Source: Eubacterium sp. CAG:180
Lineage (GTDB): Bacteria; Bacillota; Clostridia; Oscillospirales; Acutalibacteraceae
Length of the DNA: 33,909 bases
NCBI GenBank assembly: GCA_000432435.1
Contig: HF993133.1
Location: 5,151 to 39,059, forward strand
Direction of reading: 5' to 3'
Below are positions 23,923 to 31,963 of this stretch, one piece after another (position 1 is the first letter of the stretch; each line of letters begins with the position of its first letter). A model generated the notes under the pieces. That model was not told the DNA's origin. It searched no databases and worked only from the letters and a program-made list of their open reading frames with translations. Both the position numbers and the translations under genes were made by a program.

Positions 23923-24498
23923 ATGAAAAACAAAAAGAGTCTTACAGTAGGAATCATTGTTGCCGTTATAGTCATTGCACTTATCGGCAGCATTGTCGGC
24001 AGCTACAACAATCTCGTAAAGCTGCGTGAAAACGTGACGAGCGCGCAGTCCGTGGTTGAAACACAGCTTCAGCGCCGCGCGGACCTTATACCAAACCTTG
24101 TAAACACCGTAAAGGGCTACGCTTCTCATGAGGAGGACGTTTTTACGGCAGTTGCGGACGCTCGCACGGCACTTTCGGGTGCCAAGACGGTTGATGAGCT
24201 GAACAGTGCTCAGAGTCAGCTTGACAGTGCCGTATCACGACTTTTGGCGATAGCCGAAAGCTATCCCGATCTCAAGGCAAATGAGAATTTTATAAATCTT
24301 CAGGATGAGCTTGCAGGCACCGAAAACCGTATTTCCGTTGCGCGTCAGGACTATAACGATGCCGCAAAGGAATACAATACAAAAATTCAATCGTTCCCCG
24401 CATCGATAATTGCGGGACTCTTCCATTTTGAAAAGGCGGATTATTTCACCGCCACAGCCGAAGCTGCAACTGTTCCCTCTGTGGATTTCGGTAAATAA
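23923..24498 (+). CDS. lemA: LemA family membrane protein
   Basis: This 191-residue protein has one N-terminal membrane helix (about 7-27) followed by a long alpha-helical domain with the family motifs YNNLVKLRENV, QLQRRADLIPNLVNTVKGYA and LTFDLK-like ENFINLQDELAGTENRISVARQDYN. The C-terminal FHFEKADYFTA is also typical. LemA proteins are widespread but their biochemical role is not established. A strong site, AAAGGAGG, precedes the ATG. The TPM-domain gene follows after 3 bases, a pairing that is common in bacteria. Confidence 0.93.
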   Translation: MKNKKSLTVGIIVAVIVIALIGSIVGSYNNLVKLRENVTSAQSVVETQLQRRADLIPNLVNTVKGYASHEEDVFTAVADARTALSGAKTVDELNSAQSQLDSAVSRLLAIAESYPDLKANENFINLQDELAGTENRISVARQDYNDAAKEYNTKIQSFPASIIAGLFHFEKADYFTATAEAATVPSVDFGK

Positions 24499-24501
24499 GC
24501 C

Positions 24502-25410
24502 ATGAAAAAGACGATAGGTGCAGGCGCACTGCTTGTTTCACTTTTGATTGTTTTGCTGACGGCTCTGCCGGCAGCTGCAATAAGCGAGCATCCGTTGCCG
24601 GCAAGCAGTTTTTTCGCCCCAAGCTTTACCGATGACAACAAAATGACCACACAATCTCAAGACGATTACCCGTCTCCCACAAGCGACTTTTTCGTCAACG
24701 ATTTTGCCTCGTGTCTCACCGATGAGGACAAAAGCACCATTCAAGCTCTCGGCGAGGAGCTGTACAAAAAGACAAAGGCGCAGGTAGTAGTTGTCACGGT
24801 TCAAAGCCTCGGCGGCAGAGATATTGAAAGCTATTCGATAGGACTGGCGCGTGAATGGGGCATAGGCGATAAGGACGATGATTCCGGCGTATTGCTGCTG
24901 TTGTCCACGGGCGACAGACAGGTGCGGATTGAAGTCGGAAAGGGTCTTGAGGGCTCTCTCACCGACGGTAAATCTGGACGAATTCTCGATTCCTATGCAG
25001 TTCCGTACCTCAAAAACAGCGACTATTCCACAGGTCTTCGCGAGTGCTACAAAAAGCTCGTCGAGGAGGTTTATTCCGAATACGGAGTAGAGGGCTATAC
25101 GAGCATTGACGACACGGACATCGGCGATTACTCCTCATCAGGTTTCGGGGACGAAAAAATCGACCTCGCCGTTATAATTATAATAACGGTTCTGGTACTG
25201 ATTACCTTGATTTTACCCGGCCGCATAATTCGCAAAGCAATTTATCACGGCGGCGGCGATCATCACGGCGGCGATTATCACGGCGGCGGATTTTACGGAG
25301 GCGGCTTCGGCGGGCATTCATCCGGAGGGTTCTCGGGAGGCTCGTCCTCGGGAGGATTTTCGGGCGGAGGCGGCGGCTTCTCCGGCGGAGGAAGCTCACG
25401 CGGATTCTAA
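24502..25410 (+). CDS. TPM-domain (YgcG family) protein with His/Gly-rich tail
   Basis: This 302-residue protein has a signal peptide or anchor (about 1-27), a TPM domain (about 62-195; FVNDFASCLTDED, VVVVTVQSLGG, DDDSGVLLLLSTGDRQVRIEVG, LEGSLTD), a membrane helix (about 220-240) and a C-terminal tail of about 55 residues made of Gly, His, Ser and Phe. The tail ends in repeated GGFSGGG units. TPM domains form the 3-domain family found in photosystem-repair and YgcG proteins. The domain is placed outside the membrane and the tail inside, or the reverse, depending on whether the first segment is cleaved. It lacks a clear ribosome site of its own and is probably translated by coupling with lemA, 3 bases upstream. 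Confidence 0.88.
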   Translation: MKKTIGAGALLVSLLIVLLTALPAAAISEHPLPASSFFAPSFTDDNKMTTQSQDDYPSPTSDFFVNDFASCLTDEDKSTIQALGEELYKKTKAQVVVVTVQSLGGRDIESYSIGLAREWGIGDKDDDSGVLLLLSTGDRQVRIEVGKGLEGSLTDGKSGRILDSYAVPYLKNSDYSTGLRECYKKLVEEVYSEYGVEGYTSIDDTDIGDYSSSGFGDEKIDLAVIIIITVLVLITLILPGRIIRKAIYHGGGDHHGGDYHGGGFYGGGFGGHSSGGFSGGSSSGGFSGGGGGFSGGGSSRGF

Positions 25411-25426
25411 TATTTCACACATAAAG

Positions 25427-25469
25427 CTGTCGGAGCAGGGCCTAATCCTTTTCGGCAGTTTTTATTTTT
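25427..25469 (+). terminator. Terminator after the lemA-TPM pair
   Basis: CTGTCG (25427-25432) pairs with CGGCAG (25453-25458), six pairs including one wobble, with weaker pairing inside, followed by TTTTTATTTTT. It would end the long unit that starts at 15158. Confidence 0.6.
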
Positions 25470-25539
25470 CCCTGCTTTTGCTTTTCTGCATTGCCGCAAG
25501 GTTTATAAGCAATTAAATTAAAAGAAAGGTCGTGGCGAA

Positions 25540-26841
25540 ATGAGAATGTATGACATCATCGATAACAAGAAGCACGGGAAAGAGCTGTCCTTTGACGAAA
25601 TCAAGTTCTTTGTCGACGGATTTACGGACGGCTCGGTACCGGACTATCAAGCTTCGGCGCTGCTTATGGCCATATGCCTTAAAGGTATGAGTGACAGCGA
25701 AATATCAAATCTCACCTTATGTATGGCGCAGTCGGGCGATATGAACGATATGAGCAAAATAGACGGCGTGTCCTGCGATAAGCACTCAACCGGCGGCGTC
25801 GGTGATAAAACCTCACTTATAGTCGCTCCCATTGCCGCAAGTTGCGGTCTGAAGGTTGCCAAAATGAGCGGCAGAGGTCTCGGCCACACGGGCGGTACGG
25901 TTGATAAGCTGGAGTCTATTCCCGGCTACAACACAGCAATGGCAAGCGACAGCTTTTTTAAACAGGTAAACAAAATCGGAATTTCTCTGATAGGTCAGAC
26001 CGGAAATCTCGCACCTGCCGACAAAAAGCTTTACGCACTTAGAGATGTAACAGCCACCGTGGATGACAGGGCTCTTATCTCTGCGAGCATTATGAGCAAA
26101 AAGCTTGCGGCAGGCGACAAAAATATAGTTCTCGATGTGAAATGCGGAAGCGGCGCATTTATGAAAAACGAAAATGACGCCGCGGCTCTCGCAAAAACAA
26201 TGGTAGGCATAGGCAAAAGCTGCGGCAGAAACATCATAGCCGTTATAACAAATATGGACGAGCCGCTCGGCAGAAATGTCGGAAATGCGCTTGAGGTTAT
26301 CGAGGCAGTCGACGTTTTACGCGGTAACGGTGACAAGAGCCTTCGCGAATTATCTGTTTATCTCGCCGCAAATATGCTGTCACTCTCATTCCGAAGGGAT
26401 ATAGACGAGTGTATTATAGAAGCGACAAATGCGCTCGACAGCGGCAGAGCCTTTGATAAATTCCGTGAGCTTGTTGAGGCTCAGGGCGGAGACGTCGATT
26501 ATATAAATGATACAAGCCTCTTCAAAAAAGACAAATGCGTTCGCGACATATTATCGCCGTGCGACGGATACATCTTTTCGGCGGACACCGGAAAGATAGG
26601 CGAAGCCGCCGTGATACTCGGCGCAGGCAGAGAGAAAAAGGACGACAAAATCGATATGGCCGCGGGAATTGTACTCCGCAAAAAGACCGGCGAAAGAGTT
26701 AATAAGGGCGACGCTCTGGCAACGCTTTACACCTCCTGCGAAGCAAGAGCCGACAGTGCCGAAAAGCTGTATTTAAATGCAATTAAAATAGCCGACAATC
26801 CGCCCGAAAAGAAAAAGCTTATATACGGTACAATTAAATAA
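25540..26841 (+). CDS. pdp: Pyrimidine-nucleoside phosphorylase
   Basis: This 433-residue enzyme splits uridine, thymidine and deoxyuridine with phosphate to give the base and (deoxy)ribose 1-phosphate, in nucleoside salvage. The family motifs are present: the N-terminal helical domain with DYQASALLMAICLKGM, DKHSTGGVGDKTSLIVAP (phosphate-binding), SGRGLGHTGGTVDKLESIPG (the class signature) and VLDVKCGSGAFM. The length fits the Firmicutes Pdp type. AGAAAGG precedes the ATG but no clear promoter is seen in the gap after the terminator. trxB follows 79 bases later; the two jobs are unrelated. Confidence 0.94.
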   Translation: MRMYDIIDNKKHGKELSFDEIKFFVDGFTDGSVPDYQASALLMAICLKGMSDSEISNLTLCMAQSGDMNDMSKIDGVSCDKHSTGGVGDKTSLIVAPIAASCGLKVAKMSGRGLGHTGGTVDKLESIPGYNTAMASDSFFKQVNKIGISLIGQTGNLAPADKKLYALRDVTATVDDRALISASIMSKKLAAGDKNIVLDVKCGSGAFMKNENDAAALAKTMVGIGKSCGRNIIAVITNMDEPLGRNVGNALEVIEAVDVLRGNGDKSLRELSVYLAANMLSLSFRRDIDECIIEATNALDSGRAFDKFRELVEAQGGDVDYINDTSLFKKDKCVRDILSPCDGYIFSADTGKIGEAAVILGAGREKKDDKIDMAAGIVLRKKTGERVNKGDALATLYTSCEARADSAEKLYLNAIKIADNPPEKKKLIYGTIK

Positions 26842-26920
26842 TACTTTCCCCTCCCGGTTTCGGATAAAACCGCAATTTCGCGGCAAACTCATTATGGCAG
26901 ACGAAAACGGGGGGATTTTT

Positions 26921-27820
26921 ATGCCGAAAAAATACAATACAATTATAATCGGCGGCGGAACGGCAGGTCTTACCGCGGCAATTTACACCGCTCGCCAAAA
27001 TAAGAGTGTCGCGGTTTTTGAAAGCGGAATATTCGGCGGTCAGATAGTCGATTCGCCGAGAATAGAAAACTACCCGGGCTTTTGCGAAATCAGCGGTGAC
27101 GAATTTTCTGACAGGCTGTTAAAGCAGGCGTTAAAGCTCGGCGCAGAGCTTATTAAAAAAAGAGCAGCCGCAATTAAGCTTGAGGGTAAGGACAAATATG
27201 TTATTTCTGCTGACGGCGAAAAAACTCAATGCGATAAAATTATAATTGCGGTCGGTACAAGACCGCGTCCGCTTTATCTTGAAAACGAACGTGAGCTTTT
27301 GGGCAGAGGCATTTCATACTGCGCGGTTTGCGACGGTGCATTTTTCAAAAGTAAAACGGTTGCCGCGGTCGGCGGCGGCAGCTCGGCTCTGCAAAGCGCA
27401 AGGCTGCTGGCAGAGCTTTGCAAAAAGGTATATGTGATTCACAGACGGAATGAATTTCGCGGCGAACAAAGGCTCTGTGAAGAGTTAAAGTCCTTTCATA
27501 ACATCGAGTTTTTGTTAAACAGCGAAATAAAAAAGATAAACGGCAAGACGAGGCTCGAAAGCGTTTTAGTTAAAAATAATCTAAGTGGTGAAGAAACAGT
27601 TCTTCCGCTTGACGGGCTCTTTGTCGCAATAGGCAAGGAGCCGCAAAACGAAATATTTGCCGAGGTCACAGAGCTTGATGAAAACGGATACATCAAGGCG
27701 GACGAGAGCTGTAAAACAAGCACGGACGGAATTTACGCCGCAGGCGACTGCCGCACAAAGGCATTTCGTCAGCTTACGACTGCGGCGGCGGACGGAACAG
27801 TTGCGGCGTTGTCGCCGTAA
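26921..27820 (+). CDS. trxB: Thioredoxin reductase (NADPH-dependent type)
   Basis: This 299-residue FAD protein passes electrons from NADPH to thioredoxin. It has the FAD motif GGGTAGLTAAIYTAR (residues 11-25), the redox pair Cys134-Ala-Val-Cys137 in SYCAVCDGAFF, the second nucleotide motif GGGSSALQSARLL, the NADPH-phosphate basic motif HRRNEFR, and GIYAAGDC near the end. The arrangement of the CxxC in the NADPH domain marks the low-molecular-weight TrxB class. I chose the ATG at 26921 because GGGGGG is 6 bases before it; a frame start at 26894 lies upstream of this site. No thioredoxin gene is adjacent. The NADPH motif is intact, so a ferredoxin-dependent type is unlikely. Confidence 0.92.
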   Translation: MPKKYNTIIIGGGTAGLTAAIYTARQNKSVAVFESGIFGGQIVDSPRIENYPGFCEISGDEFSDRLLKQALKLGAELIKKRAAAIKLEGKDKYVISADGEKTQCDKIIIAVGTRPRPLYLENERELLGRGISYCAVCDGAFFKSKTVAAVGGGSSALQSARLLAELCKKVYVIHRRNEFRGEQRLCEELKSFHNIEFLLNSEIKKINGKTRLESVLVKNNLSGEETVLPLDGLFVAIGKEPQNEIFAEVTELDENGYIKADESCKTSTDGIYAAGDCRTKAFRQLTTAAADGTVAALSP

Positions 27821-27886
27821 TTTCCCTGCCGATTTTCAAATTACGAAACACAGCGTAAAAAAACTAAAAATCTACACGCTTTAGCC

Positions 27887-27968
27887 GAGCGTTTATAAGG
27901 CAGTTTTGCTTCGCGGCTTCACAGCCGTACATTTTTTATGCGAAACCGATACTTCCTTATGAACGCTC
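27887..27968. other. Nested inverted repeat, possible structured RNA
   Basis: Arms 27887-27900 and 27955-27968 pair over 14 bases (one wobble on the plus strand). Inside, 27903-27909 pairs with 27940-27946 (7 bases, one wobble), and at the tip CGGCT (27914-27918) pairs with AGCCG (27923-27927). The foot can also pair differently: ACGCT (27876-27880) matches AGCGT in the left arm. It lies between trxB and the next promoter at 27979. There is no T-run after it, so it is not a simple terminator. Confidence 0.5.
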
Positions 27969-27978
27969 AACCTTATTA

Positions 27979-28007
27979 TTGATACACGGCGGTTTTTGTG
28001 TTATTAT
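27979..28007 (+). promoter_or_regulatory. Promoter of the DUF554 gene
   Basis: -35 TTGATA (27979-27984) and -10 TATTAT (28002-28007) are 17 bases apart, giving a leader of about 85 bases before the ATG at 28099. Confidence 0.75.
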
Positions 28008-28036
28008 AGTCGCCGTAATTAAAATTAAGGTAAAGA

Positions 28037-28077
28037 GTGCCCGTCACTACGGCATTTCGTCGATTTCGGCGCGGCAC
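28037..28077 (+). promoter_or_regulatory. Possible three-way-junction leader RNA
   Basis: Within the predicted leader, GTGCC (28037-28041) pairs with GGCAC (28073-28077), CGT (28042-28044) with ACG (28049-28051), and CGTCG (28058-28062) with CGGCG (28067-28071). It ends 21 bases before the ATG. It matches no riboswitch class that I recognise. Confidence 0.35.
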
Positions 28078-28098
28078 GGTAACAAATAAGGTGAAAAA

Positions 28099-28788
28099 AT
28101 GAAACTCATAGGCGCGGCAGTAAACTGCGGAGCTGTTTTTTTAGGCTCTCTTTTAGGTCTGCTGTTTAAAAAGGGTATTCCGGAACGCGTGCAAAAAAGT
28201 CTTAACTATGCGCTGTCGCTGTGCGTACTCTACATAGGAATCAAGGGTTCGCTTAAAGGAGAAAATACATTGATTGCCGCCCTGTCGCTCGCGATAGGAA
28301 CAATAATAGGCGAGCTCATTGACATTGACAGGCATTTAAACAAATTCGGCGACTTTTTGCAAAAGAAGCTGAGCCGCAATACCGAAAATTCATCGTTCGG
28401 CGAGGGCTTTGTAAATGCCACGCTTTTCACCTGCGTCGGAGCTATGGCAATAGTCGGCGCGATTGAAGCCGGTATGCAGGGCAGCTTTTCAACATACTAT
28501 GCAAAAGCTCTGCTCGACTGCTTTTTTGTGATGATAATGACTACCACATTCGGAATAGGCTGTTTCTTCTCCGGAATTATAGTTTTTGTCTATGAAGCGA
28601 TTTTGACGCTCGGCGCCGGCTTTCTCTCGTCATTTCTCTCCGACAGTATGATAAACGAGATGTCGTGCGTCGGCTCCGTGCTTATAATAGCCATAGCTCT
28701 CAACACAATGAAGGTCACAAAAATAAAGGTTGCAAACCTGCTGCCGTCGGCGTTTATGCCGCTCTTACTGTGCCTTTTTATTCATTGA
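28099..28788 (+). CDS. DUF554 family membrane protein
   Basis: This 229-residue polytopic membrane protein belongs to the DUF554 (YdfK/YqgA) family by its N-terminal pattern, GAAVNCGAVFLGSLLGLLFKK, and by ALSLAIGTIIGELIDIDRHLNKFG and GFVNATLFTCVGAMAIVGAIEAG. About six or seven membrane segments can be counted. It is commonly described as a possible transporter, but no substrate is established. It has its own promoter and a structured leader. AAGGTG is 6 bases before the ATG. The promoter of trkA overlaps its stop codon, so the two units are closely packed but separately controlled. Confidence 0.9.
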   Translation: MKLIGAAVNCGAVFLGSLLGLLFKKGIPERVQKSLNYALSLCVLYIGIKGSLKGENTLIAALSLAIGTIIGELIDIDRHLNKFGDFLQKKLSRNTENSSFGEGFVNATLFTCVGAMAIVGAIEAGMQGSFSTYYAKALLDCFFVMIMTTTFGIGCFFSGIIVFVYEAILTLGAGFLSSFLSDSMINEMSCVGSVLIIAIALNTMKVTKIKVANLLPSAFMPLLLCLFIH

Positions 28789-28814
28789 CTTTTACTTTTT
28801 TTATGCTATATTAT
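28785..28814 (+). promoter_or_regulatory. Promoter of trkA-trkH
   Basis: -35 TTGACT (28785-28790) overlaps the stop of the DUF554 gene. The -10 is either TATATT at 28807-28812 (16-base spacer, preceded by TG at 28804-28805 as in an extended -10) or TATTAT at 28809-28814 (18-base spacer). Confidence 0.7.
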
Positions 28815-28849
28815 ATGTGGTTATATATGATTTTTTGGGGGAATTGTAA

Positions 28850-30208
28850 TTGAAGATTATTGTTGCAGGTGACGGTAAGGTTGGTGCCACGCTTACACGT
28901 CAGCTGACCGCAGAGGGATATGACATTACTCTTATCGACTCAAACAAGGATGTTTTGAGCTCAAGCATGGAGCAATTCGACATAATGACCGTACACGGCA
29001 ACTGTGCCACCAAAGACACGCTGCTGAAGGCGGGAATTACGGACACCGACCTCATAATAGCCGCCACAAGCGCGGACGAGGTAAATCTTTTGTGCTGCAT
29101 TACCGCTCACGGACTTAACAAGAACCTGCACACAATAGCGCGAATCCGCAATCCCGAATACAGCAGTCAAATCTATGATATGCGCGATATGTATGCGCTG
29201 TCCATGACCGTAAACCCCGAAAAGCAGGCGTCAAGTGCCATAGAAAAGCTTCTCAGATACCCGGGATTTTTAAAGCATGACACCTTTGCTAAGGGGCGCG
29301 TCGATATAGTTGAGCTGCGCGTCAAAAGCGACAGCAAGCTCTGCAACATTCCTCTGAGCTCCCTGCCCGCACAGACAAAGTGTAACGTACTTGTTTGTGC
29401 GGTAATCAGAAACGGTGAAGCACTCGCACCCAACGGCGATTTCGTCTTACAGGACGGCGACAGAATATTTGTCACGGCGTCTGTGGACAACCTCTCAATG
29501 CTTTTGAAGAGTCTCGGTATGACGCCGAAAAAAACCAAAAACATACTTATCTGCGGCGGCGGAAAAATCAGCTATTACCTTGCAAAGCGTCTTGAAAAAA
29601 GCAGCGTTTCGGTAACTCTTGTAGAGAAAGACGAAAAACGCTGTGTTGAGCTTGCCTCGCTTCTGCCGACAACTAATATAATCCACGGCGACGCGAGCGA
29701 TCAAAATCTTCTCAACAGCGAGGGACTGGCCGACTGCGAGGCGGTTGTTACCGCCACCGGGCTTGACGAAATGAATATGATAATTTCGCTCTATGCCAAC
29801 AATGTGGGTGTTCCGCAGACAATAACAAAGCTCAGCCGAATAGACAGCGGCAGTATTCCTTCAAACATTCCGCTCGGTAGCATCATCTGTCCCAAGGAGC
29901 TGTGCTGCAACTCAATAGTACGCTATGTCAGAGCCATACAAAATCAAAGCGGTGCGGCAATCGCCGTTCACTTTATCGCAGACGGTCAGGCGCAGGCCAT
30001 AGAATTTCGAGTTGACGAGCAGACAAAGCATTGCGGAGAGGCTCTTAAGGATATAAAAATTCGCAAAAATGTCCTTATTGTCTGCATAACGCATAACGGT
30101 AAAATCGAAATACCCAACGGTAATTCTTCGTTTAAAAAAGGTGACGGCATCATTATTGTCACAAGCAGCGGAGATGTGGTGCGACAGCTTAACGACATAT
30201 TTATTTAA
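28850..30208 (+). CDS. trkA: Trk potassium uptake regulatory protein TrkA
   Basis: This 452-residue cytoplasmic protein gates the TrkH channel by binding NAD(H)/ATP. It has two tandem RCK units: RCK-N 1 from residue 1 with GDGKVGATLTRQL, followed by a TrkA-C type domain (about 145-225), then RCK-N 2 with ICGGGKISYYLAKRL (about 230 on) and a second TrkA-C domain (about 370-452). The second glycine motif, GGGKIS, departs from the GxGxxG pattern at its last Gly. The start is TTG at 28850, with GGGGG 8 bases upstream and no alternative ATG nearby. The double-RCK form is the enterobacterial-type TrkA, longer than KtrA. trkH follows 17 bases later. Confidence 0.93.
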   Translation: MKIIVAGDGKVGATLTRQLTAEGYDITLIDSNKDVLSSSMEQFDIMTVHGNCATKDTLLKAGITDTDLIIAATSADEVNLLCCITAHGLNKNLHTIARIRNPEYSSQIYDMRDMYALSMTVNPEKQASSAIEKLLRYPGFLKHDTFAKGRVDIVELRVKSDSKLCNIPLSSLPAQTKCNVLVCAVIRNGEALAPNGDFVLQDGDRIFVTASVDNLSMLLKSLGMTPKKTKNILICGGGKISYYLAKRLEKSSVSVTLVEKDEKRCVELASLLPTTNIIHGDASDQNLLNSEGLADCEAVVTATGLDEMNMIISLYANNVGVPQTITKLSRIDSGSIPSNIPLGSIICPKELCCNSIVRYVRAIQNQSGAAIAVHFIADGQAQAIEFRVDEQTKHCGEALKDIKIRKNVLIVCITHNGKIEIPNGNSSFKKGDGIIIVTSSGDVVRQLNDIFI

Positions 30209-30225
30209 TGGGGTAAAAGTGCTTT

Positions 30226-31680
30226 ATGAACTATAAAATGATGGGTCGTATTTTTGCGGAAATATTGGCGCTCGAAGCATTTTTTATGCTTCCGCCGCTG
30301 TTTATAAGCATATATGACGGAGTCGATGGTGCGGCAAAGGCCTTTTTATATACAATAGGCATACTGATAGCGGTATCCGCATTTTTGTGGCTTATCTGCC
30401 GCAAAGCAAAGCGCGGTTTTTACGCTCAGGAGGGCATAGTTTGCGTTGGCCTCGGCTGGATTTTTTTAAGTCTTTTCGGTGCATTGCCCTTTTTTATATC
30501 GGGCGAAATACCGTTTTACATCGACGCGTTTTTTGAGATGGTTTCGGGTTTTACAACGACCGGTGCCTCAATAGTGCCCGTTGTTGAGGACTTATCACGC
30601 GGAATTTTATATTGGCGAAGCTTCAGCCATTGGCTCGGCGGAATGGGTGTGCTTGTATTTTTGCTTGCCATTGTCCCGTCTAATTCAAAATCGGGCGGCT
30701 CGCGGCTGCACCTTTTAAAGGCGGAAAGTCCGGGCCCCGATGTCGGTAAGCTCGTACCAAAAATGCGCGATACCGCCATGATACTGTATGTACTGTATAT
30801 AGCACTTACTCTTTTGAATATATTGTTTTTGCTCGCCGGAAAAATGCCTCTTTTTGACGCGCTGTGCACGGCATTCGGCACCGCAGGAACCGGCGGCTTC
30901 GGAATCAAAAATGACAGCATAGCGGGTTACAGCATTTATATACAGTGGGTTTGCACCGTGTTTATGATGCTCTTCGGCGTAAACTTCAACTGCTATTACT
31001 TGCTCATTATGCGCCAATTCAAGGCACTCTTTAAAAACGAGGAGGTTCGCTGTTACTTCGGAATTTCAATTATGAGTGCTGCGCTGATAGCCATTGACAT
31101 CCGTAAAATATACCCGACAATTCACGAAACGATTCGCCACGCCTGCTTCCAGGTAGCAAGTATCATGACGACTACGGGCTTTGCGACTACGGATTTTGAC
31201 ACATGGCCGAGCTTCTCAAAAACCATTTTGCTCACACTTATGGTCATAGGCGCGTGCGCCGGCTCTACCGGCGGCGGTCTCAAGTGTGCAAGAGTTCTGT
31301 TGCTTTTCAAAAATTTACGCAGAAACATTCACAAGATACTTCACCCGAGAAGAGTTCAGGTTGTACACGTAGACGGCACACCCGTTGACGAAAAAATTAT
31401 CAACGGCACAAGCGTTTATCTCGCCGCATATTTTATTTTGGTTGTTCTGAGTATACTGCTTATATCGGTTGACAACAAGCCGCTTGTAACAAATTTGTCC
31501 GCTGTGCTCTCTTGCTTCAACAACATCGGCCCCGGTCTTGAGATAGTCGGACCCACCGGAAACTTCAGCTCTTACAGCGCGTTTTCAAAGCTTGTGCTGA
31601 TATTTGATATGCTCGCCGGCAGACTTGAGATATTCCCGATTTTGGCTCTTATTTCAAGGGGCGCATGGAAAAAAGCTTGA
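30226..31680 (+). CDS. trkH: Trk potassium transporter membrane subunit TrkH
   Basis: This 484-residue membrane protein forms the potassium pore. The four pore-loop filter segments can be followed: GFTTTGAS (near residue 106), GTAGTGGFG (near 220), MTTTGFATTD (near 315) and FNNIGPGLE (near 430). The conserved GGMGVLVFLLAI of TrkH is also present. About ten membrane helices fit the family plan of four M1-P-M2 repeats. GGGGT lies 12 bases before the ATG. It is the second gene of the trkA-trkH unit and is followed by a strong terminator. Confidence 0.94.
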   Translation: MNYKMMGRIFAEILALEAFFMLPPLFISIYDGVDGAAKAFLYTIGILIAVSAFLWLICRKAKRGFYAQEGIVCVGLGWIFLSLFGALPFFISGEIPFYIDAFFEMVSGFTTTGASIVPVVEDLSRGILYWRSFSHWLGGMGVLVFLLAIVPSNSKSGGSRLHLLKAESPGPDVGKLVPKMRDTAMILYVLYIALTLLNILFLLAGKMPLFDALCTAFGTAGTGGFGIKNDSIAGYSIYIQWVCTVFMMLFGVNFNCYYLLIMRQFKALFKNEEVRCYFGISIMSAALIAIDIRKIYPTIHETIRHACFQVASIMTTTGFATTDFDTWPSFSKTILLTLMVIGACAGSTGGGLKCARVLLLFKNLRRNIHKILHPRRVQVVHVDGTPVDEKIINGTSVYLAAYFILVVLSILLISVDNKPLVTNLSAVLSCFNNIGPGLEIVGPTGNFSSYSAFSKLVLIFDMLAGRLEIFPILALISRGAWKKA

Positions 31681-31708
31681 CGCACCGTATACCGCACATT
31701 TATATTTT

Positions 31709-31738
31709 AAGCTCCCGATTTCGTTCGGGAGCTTTTTT
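31709..31738 (+). terminator. Rho-independent terminator after trkH
   Basis: AAGCTCCCGA (31709-31718) and TCGGGAGCTT (31725-31734) form a perfect 10-bp stem with a 6-base loop, followed by a T-run to 31738. Confidence 0.92.
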
Positions 31739-31877
31739 GCGATTTGCTTCACTCTCCATCGGTGCACAGCCGATTGTCATTTAAATAAAAACGAGCGCGT
31801 AACCTTTGTCTCTTCTTTACCCTGCTTAAAGTCAAACCGGAAATGCATATATCTCGGCTTTGTAAAACCTTAAAATC
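31739..31877. other. Intergenic gap between convergent terminators
   Basis: The space between the trkH terminator and the transporter terminator holds no convincing gene or motif. Short open frames run through it but have no ribosome site and cross the terminators. Confidence 0.6.
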
Positions 31878-31929
31878 AATAAAACAAGCTGCCCTCCCCG
31901 GTCGCTTCGTGCGATAAGGAGGGCAGCTT
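31878..31929 (-). terminator. Terminator after the GPH transporter gene
   Basis: Arms 31886-31897 and 31918-31929 form a perfect 12-bp stem; the loop contains a small TCGC/GCGA stem. On the minus strand it is followed by GTTTTATT. Confidence 0.85.
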
Positions 31930-31963
31930 TATGCTTATTCGGTTTTATTTTGTTTGCCGATTA

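Noticed and set aside
25200..25399. Arg-rich minus-strand frame in the TPM gene tail
   Set aside because: It is the complement of Gly/His-rich coding sequence; the Arg richness is a by-product of GGN codons.
26842..26920. Terminator between pdp and trxB (CGGTTT/AAACCG)
   Set aside because: The six-base stem is not followed by a T-run, so read-through is more likely.
31604..31873. Small plus-strand open frame across the trkH end
   Set aside because: It overlaps trkH in another frame, crosses the strong terminator, and has no ribosome site.
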